A stretch of 64,000 nucleotides of DNA, from positions 4,402,001 to 4,466,000 of the forward strand of contig NZ_CP041656.2 of the NCBI RefSeq assembly GCF_007290395.2, read 5' to 3'. A program made the position numbers and the translations under genes. The stretch is from Bradyrhizobium cosmicum (GTDB taxonomy: Bacteria > Pseudomonadota > Alphaproteobacteria > Rhizobiales > Xanthobacteraceae). Below are positions 20,099 to 28,570 of the stretch, one piece after another; positions within the stretch are counted from its first letter, which is position 1, and every line of letters begins with the position of its first letter. The notes under the pieces were generated by a model. The model was not told where the DNA came from and ran no database searches. It saw nothing but the letters and a program-made list of their open reading frames with translations.

Positions 20099-21166
20099 TT
20101 AGTTGAACTTCAGCTCGTCGGCGCCGATCCCGGCGAGATACGGCGCAAGCATCTCCGGTGTGACGTCCTCGATCCGCGGCGGCGACCAGGTCGGGTTGCG
20201 ATCCTTGTCGATCACGGCGGCGCGCACGCCTTCGCGGAAATCGTCGCTGCGAAAGACCTCCAGCGCGGCGCGATATTCGCGCACCAGACACTCCTCGAGG
20301 CTCGAGGTCGTGCGCGCGAGCCGCAGCAGCTTCAGCGTCACCATCATACCGCGCGGTGACTTCTCATTGAGCGTCTTCAGCGTGGCCAATGCGAACTCGG
20401 AGCCGTCACGCGTCAGCGCAGCGACAATGTCCTCCATGCGGTCGAAACCGAACAACGCATCGATCATCGCCTGCTTTGCCGCCACCGGACCGGCCGCATC
20501 GCCCGTCGCGAAACTGTTGATGAGCTTGCTGACTTCGGCCGGGCTCGCTGCTGGACCAACCCGCATCAGTGCCTCGCGCAGCTCCGGCCATTTGGCCGCG
20601 GGCACCACGGCATCGGCGAACTTCGCGTGGATCGCGTCGGGGCCGTTCATGGTCTGGCCGGTGAGGCCGAAATAGGTGCCGATCTCGCCGGGCGAGCGCG
20701 ACAGCAGCCAGGTGCCGCCGACGTCCGGGAAAAAGCCGAGGCCGACTTCGGGCATCGCAAGTTTCGTCCGATCGGTGACGATGCGATGGCTGGCATGGCC
20801 TGACAGGCCGACGCCGCCGCCCATCACGAGGCCGTCCATGAACGCGACATACGGTTTCGGATATTTCGCGATCCGCGCATTCATGATGTATTCCTGGCGC
20901 CAGAACCGCGCGCCGAGGTCGCCGCCCTCGCGCGAGCTCTCCCAGAGGCCGCGGATGTCGCCGCCGGCGCAGAGGCCGCGCTCGCCGGCGCCTTCCAGGA
21001 TGATCAGGGCCACTTCCGGATCGGTCTCGAACTTGTCGAGCGCGGCGTCGATGCCTTCAGACATTTCCAGCGTCATTGCGTTGATCGCCTTGGGCCGGTT
21101 GAGCCGGATCACGCCCGCCGCGCCCTCGCGGCGAACGATGAGGTCGCCCTCCTCCACTGCAGTCAT
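20099..21166 (-). CDS. 3-hydroxyisobutyryl-CoA hydrolase (enoyl-CoA hydratase/isomerase family)
   Basis: 355 residues, longer than ordinary crotonases because of the C-terminal extension typical of HIBCH. Oxyanion-hole segments ERGLCAGGDIRGL and MDGLVMGGGVGLSGH, then MPEVGLGFFPDVGGTW. It releases free 3-hydroxyisobutyrate from its CoA ester, the step between the acyl-CoA dehydrogenase/hydratase and MmsB. Its start overlaps the acyl-CoA dehydrogenase stop by 4 bases (ATGA). Context and family agree, so the assignment is strong. Confidence 0.94.
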   Translation of the reverse strand: MTAVEEGDLIVRREGAAGVIRLNRPKAINAMTLEMSEGIDAALDKFETDPEVALIILEGAGERGLCAGGDIRGLWESSREGGDLGARFWRQEYIMNARIAKYPKPYVAFMDGLVMGGGVGLSGHASHRIVTDRTKLAMPEVGLGFFPDVGGTWLLSRSPGEIGTYFGLTGQTMNGPDAIHAKFADAVVPAAKWPELREALMRVGPAASPAEVSKLINSFATGDAAGPVAAKQAMIDALFGFDRMEDIVAALTRDGSEFALATLKTLNEKSPRGMMVTLKLLRLARTTSSLEECLVREYRAALEVFRSDDFREGVRAAVIDKDRNPTWSPPRIEDVTPEMLAPYLAGIGADELKFN

Positions 21167-22308
21167 CGCGCGCCCTCGATCAGTTTGCGCGCCACGATGA
21201 GCCGCATGATTTCATTGGTGCCTTCGAGGATCTGGTGCACGCGCAGATCGCGCACGATCTTCTCGATGCCGTATTCGCTGAGGTAGCCGTAGCCGCCGTG
21301 AAGCTGCAGCGCCTGGTTGGCGACCTCGAAGCCGGCATCGGTGCCGAACCGCTTGGCCATCGCGCACAGCATAGTCGCATCGGGGTCCTTGCGGTCAAGC
21401 GCAGCGGCGGCGCGCCACAGGAAGGTGCGCGCGGCCTCGAGCTCGATCGCCATGTCGGCGAGCTTGAATTGTAGGGCCTGGAATTCGTCGAGGCGTTTGC
21501 CAAACGCCTTGCGCTCCTTCATGTAGGCGCGCGCCTTGTCGAGCGCGGTCTGGGCGCCGCCGAGCGAGCACGCCGTGATGTTGAGGCGGCCGCCGTCGAG
21601 GCCGGCCATCGCGATCTTGAAACCGACGCCCTCCTCGCTCAGGCGATTGGCCACGGGCACGCGGGCATTCTCGAACATCACCGCACGGGTCGGTTGCGCG
21701 TTCCAGCCCATCTTGCGCTCATTGGCGCCGAACGAGACCCCCGGCGTCTTGCCGTCGATGACAAGGGTCGAGATACCGCCGGGGCCATCGCCGCCGGTGC
21801 GGACCATCGTGACGAGGAGATCCGTGCCGCCGGCGCCGGAGATGAACTGCTTCTGGCCGTTGAGGACATAGTGGTCCCCGTCGCGCACGGCGCGGGTGCG
21901 CAGCGCTGCCGCATCGGAGCCGGCGCCCGGCTCGGTCAGGCAGTAGCTCGCAATCAGCTCCATGGTGCAGAGCTTCGGCAGCCATGTGTGGCGCTGGGTG
22001 TCGCTGCCATAGGCATCGATCATCCAGGACGCCATGTTGTGGATGGAGATGAAGGCCGACGTCGTCGGACAGCCTGTCGCCAGCGCCTCGAAGATCAGCG
22101 CCGCATCGAACCGCGTCATTGCGGAGCCGCCGACATCCTCGCGGATGTAGATGCCGCCCATGCCGAGCGTCGCCGCCTCGCGCATCACCTCGACGGGAAA
22201 ATGCTTCTCCTCGTCCCAGCGCAACGCGTGCGGCGCGATCTTCTCCGCCGCAAACGCCAACGCCATGTCGCGAACTGCGACCTGATCCTCGTTCAGAGCG
22301 AACTGCAT
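21163..22308 (-). CDS. Acyl-CoA dehydrogenase, isobutyryl-CoA dehydrogenase type
   Basis: 381 residues, FAD-dependent. Family blocks are CLTEPGAGSDAAALRT, the FAD/tetramer region LHGGYGYLSEYGIEK and the catalytic glutamate in HQILEGTNEIMR near the C-terminus. Electrons go to ETF. Placed between mmsA and the hydrolase gene, it most likely oxidises isobutyryl-CoA to methacrylyl-CoA. No dedicated methacrylyl-CoA hydratase is in this operon, so that step must be supplied elsewhere or by the crotonase at 26219. It starts 22 bases after mmsA. Confidence 0.92.
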   Translation of the reverse strand: MQFALNEDQVAVRDMALAFAAEKIAPHALRWDEEKHFPVEVMREAATLGMGGIYIREDVGGSAMTRFDAALIFEALATGCPTTSAFISIHNMASWMIDAYGSDTQRHTWLPKLCTMELIASYCLTEPGAGSDAAALRTRAVRDGDHYVLNGQKQFISGAGGTDLLVTMVRTGGDGPGGISTLVIDGKTPGVSFGANERKMGWNAQPTRAVMFENARVPVANRLSEEGVGFKIAMAGLDGGRLNITACSLGGAQTALDKARAYMKERKAFGKRLDEFQALQFKLADMAIELEAARTFLWRAAAALDRKDPDATMLCAMAKRFGTDAGFEVANQALQLHGGYGYLSEYGIEKIVRDLRVHQILEGTNEIMRLIVARKLIEGAR

Positions 22309-22330
22309 CCCGGCCTCGCTCCTGAGAGGA

Positions 22331-23827
22331 TCACTTCATCAGCGGGATCGAGAACTCCGCACCTTCCTTGACGCCGGACGGCCAGCGCGAGGTCACCGTC
22401 TTGGTCTTGGTGTAGAAGCGGACCGAGTCCGGGCCGTGCTGGTTGAGATCGCCGAAGCCGGACTTCTTCCAGCCGCCGAAGGTGTAATAGGCGATCGGCA
22501 CCGGGATCGGCACGTTGATGCCGACCATGCCGACATTGACCTTGGCCGCGAAGTCGCGCGCGGCGTCGCCGTCGCGGGTGAAGATGGCAACGCCGTTACC
22601 GTAATCATGCTCGGACGGCAGCGCCAGGGCTTCCTTGTAGTCGTGCGCGCGCACGACCGAGAGCACGGGGCCAAAGATCTCTTCCTTGTAGATCCGCATG
22701 TCCTTGGTGACGTTGTCGAACAGCGAGCCGCCGAGATAGAAGCCGTTCTCGTAGCCCTGCATCTTGAAGCCGCGGCCGTCGACGGCAAGCGTCGCGCCTT
22801 CCTTGATGCCGATGTCGATGTAGCCCTTGACCTTCTCGACCGCCTCGCGCGTCACCAGCGGACCGTAATCGGCCGACGGATCGATCGAGGTGCCGATCTT
22901 GAGCGACTCGACGCGCGGGATCAGCTTTTCCATCAGGCGGTCGGCGGTGGACTTGCCGACGGGAACGGCAACCGAGACCGCCATGCAGCGCTCGCCGGCC
23001 GAGCCGTAGCCGGCGCCGATCAGCGCATCGACGGCCTGGTCCATGTCGGCGTCCGGCATGATGATGGCGTGGTTCTTGGCGCCGCCAAAGCACTGGCAAC
23101 GCTTGCCGGTCTGGGCGGCGCGCTCATAGATGTACTGCGCGATCGGCGTCGAGCCGACGAAGCCGACGGCCTTGATGTCGGGATCGTCCAGAATGGCGTC
23201 GACCGCTTCCTTGTCGCCGTTGACGACGTTGAGGATGCCGGCCGGCAGGCCCGCCTCCATCATCAACTCGGCCAGCATCATCGGCACGCCGGGATCGCGT
23301 TCCGACGGCTTGAGGATGAAGGCGTTGCCGCAGGCGATCGCGGGGGCAAACTTCCACATCGGGATCATCGCCGGAAAATTGAAAGGCGTGATGCCGGCAA
23401 CGACGCCGAGCGCCTGGCGCATGGAATAGATGTCGATGCCGGGGCCGGCGCCTTCGGTGTACTCGCCCTTCATCAGGTGCGGGATGCCGCAGGCGAATTC
23501 CGCGACCTCGAGGCCGCGCTGGATGTCGCCCTTGGCGTCCGGCACGGTCTTGCCGTGCTCGCGCGCCAGCAGCTCGGCGAGCTTGTCGTAGTCGCGCTGC
23601 ACCAGCTCGACGAATTTCATCATCACGCGGGCGCGGCGCTGCGGATTGGTCGCGGCCCATTCCGGCTGTGCGGCGCGCGCGTTCTCGACGGCGGCGCGGA
23701 CCTCGGCCTTGGACGCCAGCGCCACCTTGGCCTGAACGTCACCGGTCATCGGCTCGAAAACGTCGGCGGTGCGGCCCGAGGTGCCCTTGACCTCCTTGCC
23801 ACCGATGAAATGTCCGACTGCGCGCAT
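22331..23827 (-). CDS. mmsA: CoA-acylating methylmalonate-semialdehyde dehydrogenase
   Basis: 498 residues, aldehyde dehydrogenase superfamily. Catalytic cysteine is Cys281 in GSAGERCMAVSV. The position of the general-base glutamate is changed (GGAKNHAI), as expected for the CoA-dependent subgroup. It converts methylmalonate semialdehyde to propionyl-CoA in valine (and thymine) degradation. AAGGAG precedes the start. It is the first gene of the operon and faces the LysR gene across ~100 bases containing a dyad at 23867-23895. Confidence 0.96.
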   Translation of the reverse strand: MRAVGHFIGGKEVKGTSGRTADVFEPMTGDVQAKVALASKAEVRAAVENARAAQPEWAATNPQRRARVMMKFVELVQRDYDKLAELLAREHGKTVPDAKGDIQRGLEVAEFACGIPHLMKGEYTEGAGPGIDIYSMRQALGVVAGITPFNFPAMIPMWKFAPAIACGNAFILKPSERDPGVPMMLAELMMEAGLPAGILNVVNGDKEAVDAILDDPDIKAVGFVGSTPIAQYIYERAAQTGKRCQCFGGAKNHAIIMPDADMDQAVDALIGAGYGSAGERCMAVSVAVPVGKSTADRLMEKLIPRVESLKIGTSIDPSADYGPLVTREAVEKVKGYIDIGIKEGATLAVDGRGFKMQGYENGFYLGGSLFDNVTKDMRIYKEEIFGPVLSVVRAHDYKEALALPSEHDYGNGVAIFTRDGDAARDFAAKVNVGMVGINVPIPVPIAYYTFGGWKKSGFGDLNQHGPDSVRFYTKTKTVTSRWPSGVKEGAEFSIPLMK

Positions 23828-23860
23828 GGAATGAACTCCTTAGATCCCGGTCTGATCGCT

Positions 23861-23889
23861 TTGACAAATCCTATCGACCTGCATTTTAT
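23861..23889 (+). promoter_or_regulatory. Predicted sigma-70-type promoter of LysR gene
   Basis: TTGACA (23861-23866), 17 bases, then TTTTAT (23884-23889). Transcripts would begin near 23896, just ahead of the LysR start codons. The regulatory dyad sits inside this promoter. Confidence 0.5.
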
Positions 23890-23895
23890 AGGATT
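23867..23895. promoter_or_regulatory. Candidate LysR operator: AATCCTAT-N13-ATAGGATT
   Basis: Perfect 8-bp inverted repeat, arm centres 21 bases (two helical turns) apart, in the mmsA/lysR divergent region and covering the spacer and -10 of the LysR promoter. This geometry suits a LysR-type dimer of dimers and implies autoregulation plus control of mmsA. Confidence 0.55.
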
Positions 23896-23929
23896 CAAGT
23901 CTGAGATAATGCACCATAGATGTGCGGAA

Positions 23930-24838
23930 ATGCTGGATCAAGGTCACATCGACTGGGACGACTTCCGCTTCGTGCTGGCCATCGTGCGGGGCGGGTCGGT
24001 GTCGGCTGCAGCCAAGCAGCTCGGCGTCGACCATGCCACGGTGATCCGCCGTGTCGACCGGCTGGAAAAGCACCTCTCGGCCAAGCTGTTTGACCGGCGC
24101 AAGACCGGCTACCTCCTCACCGAGGCCGGCCAGCGCGTCGCCGACAGCGCGGAAACCATGGAATCGACCATCGTCGCCAACCAGGAGCAGGTCGGCGGCT
24201 CGGTGGCGCGGCTGACCGGCACGGTGCGGATCGGCGCGCCCGACGGGTTCGGCACGGCCTTCCTGGCGCCGCGGCTGGCGCCGTTCGCGGACCGCTATCC
24301 GGACCTCGATTTGCAACTTGTAGCCACCGCCCGCCTGTTCAGCCTCTCCAAGCGCGAGGCCGACATCGCCATCAGCCTGACCATGCCGAAGGAAGGCCGC
24401 ATCGTCGGCCGCAAGCTGCTCGACTACCGCCTCGGGCTTTACGCGGCGCCCGCCTATCTCCACCGCTCCCCGAAAATCACCTCGCGCGACGTGCTGCCGC
24501 AGCACCGCTTCGTCGGCTACATCGAGGAGCTGCTGTTCACGCCGGAACTCGACTATCTGCCGCAGGTCTCGCCGCGGATTTCCGCGCGCTTCCGCAGCGC
24601 CAATCTGATCGCGCAGCTCAATGCCACGCTTTCCGGCTTCGGCATCGCCGTGCTGCCGCATTTCATGGCGAGCGATTATCCGCAGCTTATGGCGGTGCTG
24701 CCCGAGGAGATCTCGATCACAAGGACGTTCTGGATGCTGATGCACGCCGACAGCAAGGATCTGGCGCGGATCAGGGCGGTGGCGGATTACATCGGTGAGA
24801 TCGTGGAGCGGGACCGGGCGCTGTTTGCGGGAAGGTGA
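23930..24838 (+). CDS. LysR family transcriptional regulator, probable regulator of the mms operon
   Basis: 302 residues. Winged HTH at ~8-65 with the helix SVSAAAKQLGVDHATVIRRV, then an effector domain from ~90 (VRIGAPDGFGTAFLAPRL). LysR proteins with an N-terminal DWDDFRFVLA are a distinct alphaproteobacterial/pseudomonad group. ATG 23930 was chosen since the conserved start follows directly; ATG 23909 is a possible alternative seven codons longer. It is divergent from mmsA, so it probably senses a valine-pathway intermediate. Its 3' end lies 3 bases from the convergent TetR gene. Confidence 0.88.
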   Translation: MLDQGHIDWDDFRFVLAIVRGGSVSAAAKQLGVDHATVIRRVDRLEKHLSAKLFDRRKTGYLLTEAGQRVADSAETMESTIVANQEQVGGSVARLTGTVRIGAPDGFGTAFLAPRLAPFADRYPDLDLQLVATARLFSLSKREADIAISLTMPKEGRIVGRKLLDYRLGLYAAPAYLHRSPKITSRDVLPQHRFVGYIEELLFTPELDYLPQVSPRISARFRSANLIAQLNATLSGFGIAVLPHFMASDYPQLMAVLPEEISITRTFWMLMHADSKDLARIRAVADYIGEIVERDRALFAGR

Positions 24839-24841
24839 AGC

Positions 24842-25462
24842 CTAACTCTGCTTCGCCTTCTTAGCCACCGTCACCTTCGGCTCGCGCTTTGCACCCTCGA
24901 GCGCGCTGTCCTTGCCGGCCTTCAGCACCTCGTCCGACAGCTCGCTCGAGCCGGCAATCCGCGCCAGCAGCATGGTCCCGGCCATGGTCGCCAGCGTCGC
25001 GATCGCCTGCTTGCGCGCGGCCTTGCGCGGCAGGTTCGGGATGAAGTCGGTCATCATCTCGACCATCTCGTCGAGCTTGCCGGCAAAGGCCTTGCGGGTC
25101 TTCGGGCTCTCGCGCGCGATCTCCGCGCCCAGCGCGGGAATCGAGCAGCCATGGCCTGGATTGTCGCGGTGGAGTGTCGACAGATAGGTCTCGACGATCT
25201 GGGTGAGCTGCTTCTCGGGCGCGACCTGATCGGACTGCTTGCGCCAGTGCTCCATCGAGCGGTCCATGGCGTAGCCAAAGGCCTCGATCACCAGCGCCTC
25301 GCGCGAGTCGAAATGCGCGTAGAAGCCGCCATGGGTCAGGCCCGCTTCCTTCATGAGGTCGGCGACGCCGATGCCGTGGGCACCCTTCTCCCGCAGCCGC
25401 ACCGAGGCCTTTTTCACGATGCGGTCGTGGGTTTCCTGCTTGTGTTCCCGGGAATAGCGCAT
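24842..25462 (-). CDS. TetR family transcriptional regulator
   Basis: 206 residues. N-terminal HTH (~10-55) with GVADLMKEAGLTHGGFYAHF, the classic TetR recognition helix; the C-terminal ligand domain is of the type found in regulators close to AcrR-like proteins (GHGCSIPALGAEIAR). It has a lysine-rich tail. It is cotranscribed with or just downstream of the thioesterase gene (69 bases), so it may control it. A palindrome overlapping the thioesterase promoter (26077-26090) is a plausible target. Confidence 0.88.
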   Translation of the reverse strand: MRYSREHKQETHDRIVKKASVRLREKGAHGIGVADLMKEAGLTHGGFYAHFDSREALVIEAFGYAMDRSMEHWRKQSDQVAPEKQLTQIVETYLSTLHRDNPGHGCSIPALGAEIARESPKTRKAFAGKLDEMVEMMTDFIPNLPRKAARKQAIATLATMAGTMLLARIAGSSELSDEVLKAGKDSALEGAKREPKVTVAKKAKQS

Positions 25463-25531
25463 GCACGTCTCATTGAATGTCGAAGATCATTTCATAACAC
25501 AGGAACGGCCCGGCGTGTGCATTAATTCATA

Positions 25532-26062
25532 TTAAGTTGTTACGCCGATCATGGAAAAGGTTGCAGTTGCATGGACTGCGAGCGAGCCCTTGCCGTCGCG
25601 CACGAAGCCCTCGGTGTAGCTGGTCTGGCGGCCCAGCTTCATCACTTTACCTTCGGCCGAGATCAGCCCCGACCGGACCGACAGCGGCCGCAGGAAGGTC
25701 ATTTTCAGGTCGAGTGTCACGGACGACTGCCCGGCCTCCAGCCGCGTCGAAATCGCACAGCCCATCGCGGTATCGATCAGCGCCGCCGCGGTCGCGCCGT
25801 GCAAAAGGCCGATGGTATTTTCGAGGTCTTCGCGCGGCTCCAGCTCCATCACGATCCGGCCCGGCTCGACCACGGCCATCGTGAAGCCGATCAGCCTGGC
25901 GAAGGGCGGCGGCGGCAAACGGCCGTCGCGAATGCCCAGCATCGCGTCCATGCCTGATAACCCCATGGCCACTCTGGCGACCGGCGCGGGAACCTGCCAG
26001 TCCACGATGCGCTCGCGCCGCTGCGCGGGCGAAAACAAGTCGAGTTGATCGTCACTGATCAT
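25532..26062 (-). CDS. PaaI family hotdog thioesterase
   Basis: 176 residues. The ~30-residue N-terminal extension is followed by a hotdog domain with LLHGATAAALIDTAMGCAI, equivalent to the HGG...D catalytic region of PaaI/thioesterase 4 enzymes. It hydrolyses acyl- or aryl-CoA. A good ribosome site (GAGGCGG) precedes the start. It heads a unit with the TetR gene and is divergent from the enoyl-CoA hydratase gene. The substrate is not predictable. Confidence 0.85.
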   Translation of the reverse strand: MISDDQLDLFSPAQRRERIVDWQVPAPVARVAMGLSGMDAMLGIRDGRLPPPPFARLIGFTMAVVEPGRIVMELEPREDLENTIGLLHGATAAALIDTAMGCAISTRLEAGQSSVTLDLKMTFLRPLSVRSGLISAEGKVMKLGRQTSYTEGFVRDGKGSLAVHATATFSMIGVTT

Positions 26063-26076
26063 GGCCGCCTCTTTAT

Positions 26077-26090
26077 ATGATGTATATCAT
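26077..26090. promoter_or_regulatory. Candidate TetR operator over thioesterase promoter
   Basis: ATGATGTATATCAT is palindromic at 12 of 14 positions and overlaps the -10 element of the predicted promoter. The nearest regulator gene is the TetR gene of the same unit. Confidence 0.45.
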
Positions 26091-26117
26091 ACTATGCCAC
26101 GGATTTCGCACTGGCAA
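26089..26117 (-). promoter_or_regulatory. Predicted promoter of thioesterase-TetR unit
   Basis: On the minus strand TTGCCA (26117-26112), 17 bases, TAGTAT (26094-26089). This gives a short leader of roughly 20 bases with the ribosome site GAGGCGG. Confidence 0.5.
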
Positions 26118-26218
26118 CTCCGTCTCCCCTGCCTGCTTGACAAGACCGGCGTTTCGGCCCGGAAGTGATCCGGACCGGTGCGCCTCGCGCCTGTCCACGA
26201 AACTTTCGAGATGCCACC

Positions 26219-26989
26219 ATGGAAATGCTCAATCAGCACTGCGGCGTGACGCGCGATGCGCGCGGCGTCGTTCATGTCGCGATCTGCAACGCCGGCTCGC
26301 TCAACATCCTCGGCTCGCCCGTGACCGACGCGGTCCGCGAGGGCCTGCAGCAGCTCGGCTCAGACCGCAGCATTCGCGTCGTGGTGCTGCGCGGCCAGAG
26401 CGAGAAGAGCATGATCGGCGGCGCCGACATCAAGGAGATGGTGAAGCTCGACCAGACATCCGCCGAAGCGTTCATCAGCCGCCTGCGCGATCTCTGCGAA
26501 GCCGTGCGGCAATTCCCCGCCCCCGTGATCGCGCGCATGCCCGGCTGGTGCCTCGGCGGCGGGCTGGAGGTCGCGGCGGCCTGCGACTTCCGGATTGCGG
26601 CGCACGATGCGCATTTCGGCATGCCAGAGGTGCGCGTCGGCATTCCCTCGGTGATCCACGCCGCGCTGCTGCCGCGCCTGATCGGCTGGGCGCGCGCGCG
26701 CTGGCTGGTGATGACGGCCGAGAATATCGACGCGCCGACGGCGCTGGCCTGGGGCCTGGTCGACAAGCTCGCGCCGGAGGGCGGACTGGATGCTGAGATC
26801 GAGCATCTCGTAAAGGCACTGCTCGAATGCGGCCCCGAAGCACTGCGCTCGCAGAAGGCGCTGCTGCGGCAGTGGGAGGAACTGCCGCTGACGGAGTCGG
26901 TGAACCTCAGCGTCAAGGTGTTCGGCGAATCGTTCCTGACGGACGAGCCAACGCGGCTGATGCAGGCGTTCGTGAACCGGAAGCGGTAG
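26219..26989 (+). CDS. Enoyl-CoA hydratase/isomerase family protein
   Basis: 256 residues, crotonase fold. The oxyanion-hole segments are IGGADIKEM and PGWCLGGGLEVAAACD, and the two glutamates of true hydratases are kept (GGGLEVA and MPEVRVGIPS). It probably hydrates a 2-enoyl-CoA. The start at 26219 follows a weak GAG; a GTG at 26165 would add an unconserved tail. With the thiolase 270 bases downstream it may form a beta-oxidation or ketone pathway, but a palindromic repeat separates them. Confidence 0.88.
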   Translation: MEMLNQHCGVTRDARGVVHVAICNAGSLNILGSPVTDAVREGLQQLGSDRSIRVVVLRGQSEKSMIGGADIKEMVKLDQTSAEAFISRLRDLCEAVRQFPAPVIARMPGWCLGGGLEVAAACDFRIAAHDAHFGMPEVRVGIPSVIHAALLPRLIGWARARWLVMTAENIDAPTALAWGLVDKLAPEGGLDAEIEHLVKALLECGPEALRSQKALLRQWEELPLTESVNLSVKVFGESFLTDEPTRLMQAFVNRKR

Positions 26990-27017
26990 ATCGGTAGAAG
27001 GCGTTCCCTCAAAGATG

Positions 27018-27120
27018 GTGTCATGCCCCGCGAAGGCGGGGCATCCAGTACGCCGTGGCCTCTCCGTACCCCACGACGGCCTCTGGAATACTGGATCAGC
27101 CGCTTTCGCGGGTGACGACA
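27018..27120. repeat. Dispersed palindromic repeat (ATGCCCCGCGAAGGCGGGGC type)
   Basis: Left arm GTCATGCCCCGCGAAGGCGG with its own small hairpin; inner arms CATCCAGTA and TACTGGATC; right end CGCTTTCGCGGGTGACGAC. Located between the hydratase and thiolase genes. Confidence 0.65.
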
Positions 27121-27213
27121 GCGTGCCGTAGGTGGACCTCCTCCCACCAGACGACAATCTCATCCGACCCACGACATTTTCTCATCCCTGCCGAGGTTGC
27201 ATTTTTTGCGCCG

Positions 27214-27225
27214 CATCATATGATG
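27214..27225. promoter_or_regulatory. Perfect 12-bp palindrome CATCATATGATG upstream of thiolase
   Basis: It lies 37 bases before the thiolase start. It shares the core ATATGATG with the palindrome at 26077-26090, so one regulator might bind both. The evidence is positional only. Confidence 0.35.
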
Positions 27226-27261
27226 ACCATAATCTTACCCGTCATCGCAGGAAGTTTCGTC

Positions 27262-28458
27262 ATGGCCGAAGCCGCCGATTCCGTCGTCATCGTCTCCGCC
27301 GCCCGCACCCCGCTCGGACGCTTCATGGGCGAATTGTCGCCACTTCCCGCGCACAAGCTCGGTTCCCACGTGATCGCGGCCGCGCTGGAGCGCGCAAAAC
27401 TCGCACCCGAGAAGGTCGACGAGGTCTTCATGGGCTGCGTCCTTCCCGCCGGCCAGGGCCAGGCACCGGCGCGGCAGGCCACGCGGGCCGCAGGACTTCC
27501 CGACGCCACTGGCGCCACGACCGTCAACAAGGTCTGCGGCTCCGGCATGAAGGCGACCATGCTGGCGCACGACATCATCCGCGCGGGCTCGGCCGGGATC
27601 GTGGTCTCTGGCGGCATGGAGAGCATGAGCAACGCGCCTTATCTGCTGGCGAAAGCGCGCGGCGGCTACCGCGTCGGCCATGACCGCATCATCGACCACA
27701 TGATGATGGATGGCCTGGAGGACGCCTACGAGACCGGCCGCTCCATGGGCGATTTCGGCGAGGCCACCGCGGAAGCTTATCAGTTCACCCGCAAGGACCA
27801 GGACGCCTATGCGATGGAGACGCTCAGCCGGGCGCGCAAGGCGGTTGAGGGCGGTGCGTTCAAGGCCGAGATCGCGCCGATCACGCTGACGGAGAAGGCT
27901 GGTCCGCGCATCGTCGCCAATGATGAGCATCCGCTGAAGGTCGATCCCGCCAAGATCCCCGGATTGAAACCGGCGTTCGGCGCCAATGGCACCATCACGC
28001 CGGCCGCCTCCTCCGCCAACGCCGACGGCGCCGCGGCGCTGGTGCTGACGAAGCGCTCGCTCGCGGACCACAACGGCCTGCCCGCGCTGGCCGAGATCAA
28101 GGGCCACGCCACCCACAGCCAGGAGCCGCAATGGTTCACCACCGCGCCGATTCCGGCGATCCGCAAGCTGCTGGACAAGGTCGGCTGGAGCGCCGATGAC
28201 GTCGACCTGTTCGAGATCAACGAGGCCTTCGCCGTGGTGGCGATGGCGGCGCAGCGCGATCTCGGCATTCCCCGCGACAAGCTGAACATCAACGGCGGCG
28301 CCTGCGCGCTCGGCCACCCCATCGGCGCCACCGGCGCGCGGCTGATCGTGACGCTGCTGCATGCGCTCGAGGCCCAGAACCTCAAGCGTGGCGTTGCGGC
28401 GCTCTGCATCGGCGGTGGCGAGGCCACGGCAATCGCGGTGGAGCGTCTCGCGCATTGA
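27262..28458 (+). CDS. Acetyl-CoA C-acetyltransferase (thiolase)
   Basis: 398 residues. All thiolase active-site blocks are present: nucleophile Cys92 in VNKVCGSGMKA, NEAFAVVAMA, and the C-terminal His/Cys of GGACALGHPIGATGAR. It condenses or cleaves acetyl-CoA units. The length and the LGRFMGELS start fit biosynthetic-type (AtoB/PhaA) thiolases. ATG 27262 has AGGAAG at 7 bases. Which pathway it serves is not fixed by the neighbours. Confidence 0.93.
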   Translation: MAEAADSVVIVSAARTPLGRFMGELSPLPAHKLGSHVIAAALERAKLAPEKVDEVFMGCVLPAGQGQAPARQATRAAGLPDATGATTVNKVCGSGMKATMLAHDIIRAGSAGIVVSGGMESMSNAPYLLAKARGGYRVGHDRIIDHMMMDGLEDAYETGRSMGDFGEATAEAYQFTRKDQDAYAMETLSRARKAVEGGAFKAEIAPITLTEKAGPRIVANDEHPLKVDPAKIPGLKPAFGANGTITPAASSANADGAAALVLTKRSLADHNGLPALAEIKGHATHSQEPQWFTTAPIPAIRKLLDKVGWSADDVDLFEINEAFAVVAMAAQRDLGIPRDKLNINGGACALGHPIGATGARLIVTLLHALEAQNLKRGVAALCIGGGEATAIAVERLAH

Positions 28459-28466
28459 CCGCGAAA

Positions 28467-28499
28467 GTCTGAAAACGAGGGAACTCTGTCATTTCAGAC
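28467..28499 (+). terminator. Hairpin after thiolase gene
   Basis: 8-bp arms GTCTGAAA (28467-28474) and TTTCAGAC (28492-28499) start 9 bases past the thiolase stop. There is no T-tract, so it is either a weak terminator or a 3'-end protecting stem. Confidence 0.4.
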
Positions 28500-28570
28500 A
28501 GATGGCCCCCGTGGCATTATGCAAGCTCGTGCAGGTGTTCCCAAACCTGCCCATCAAACATTGAGGCCCA

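Noticed and set aside
22436..23908. Open frame upstream of and in frame with the LysR gene, opposite mmsA
   Set aside because: Conserved LysR sequence begins only at about 23930. The earlier part is an antisense shadow of mmsA.
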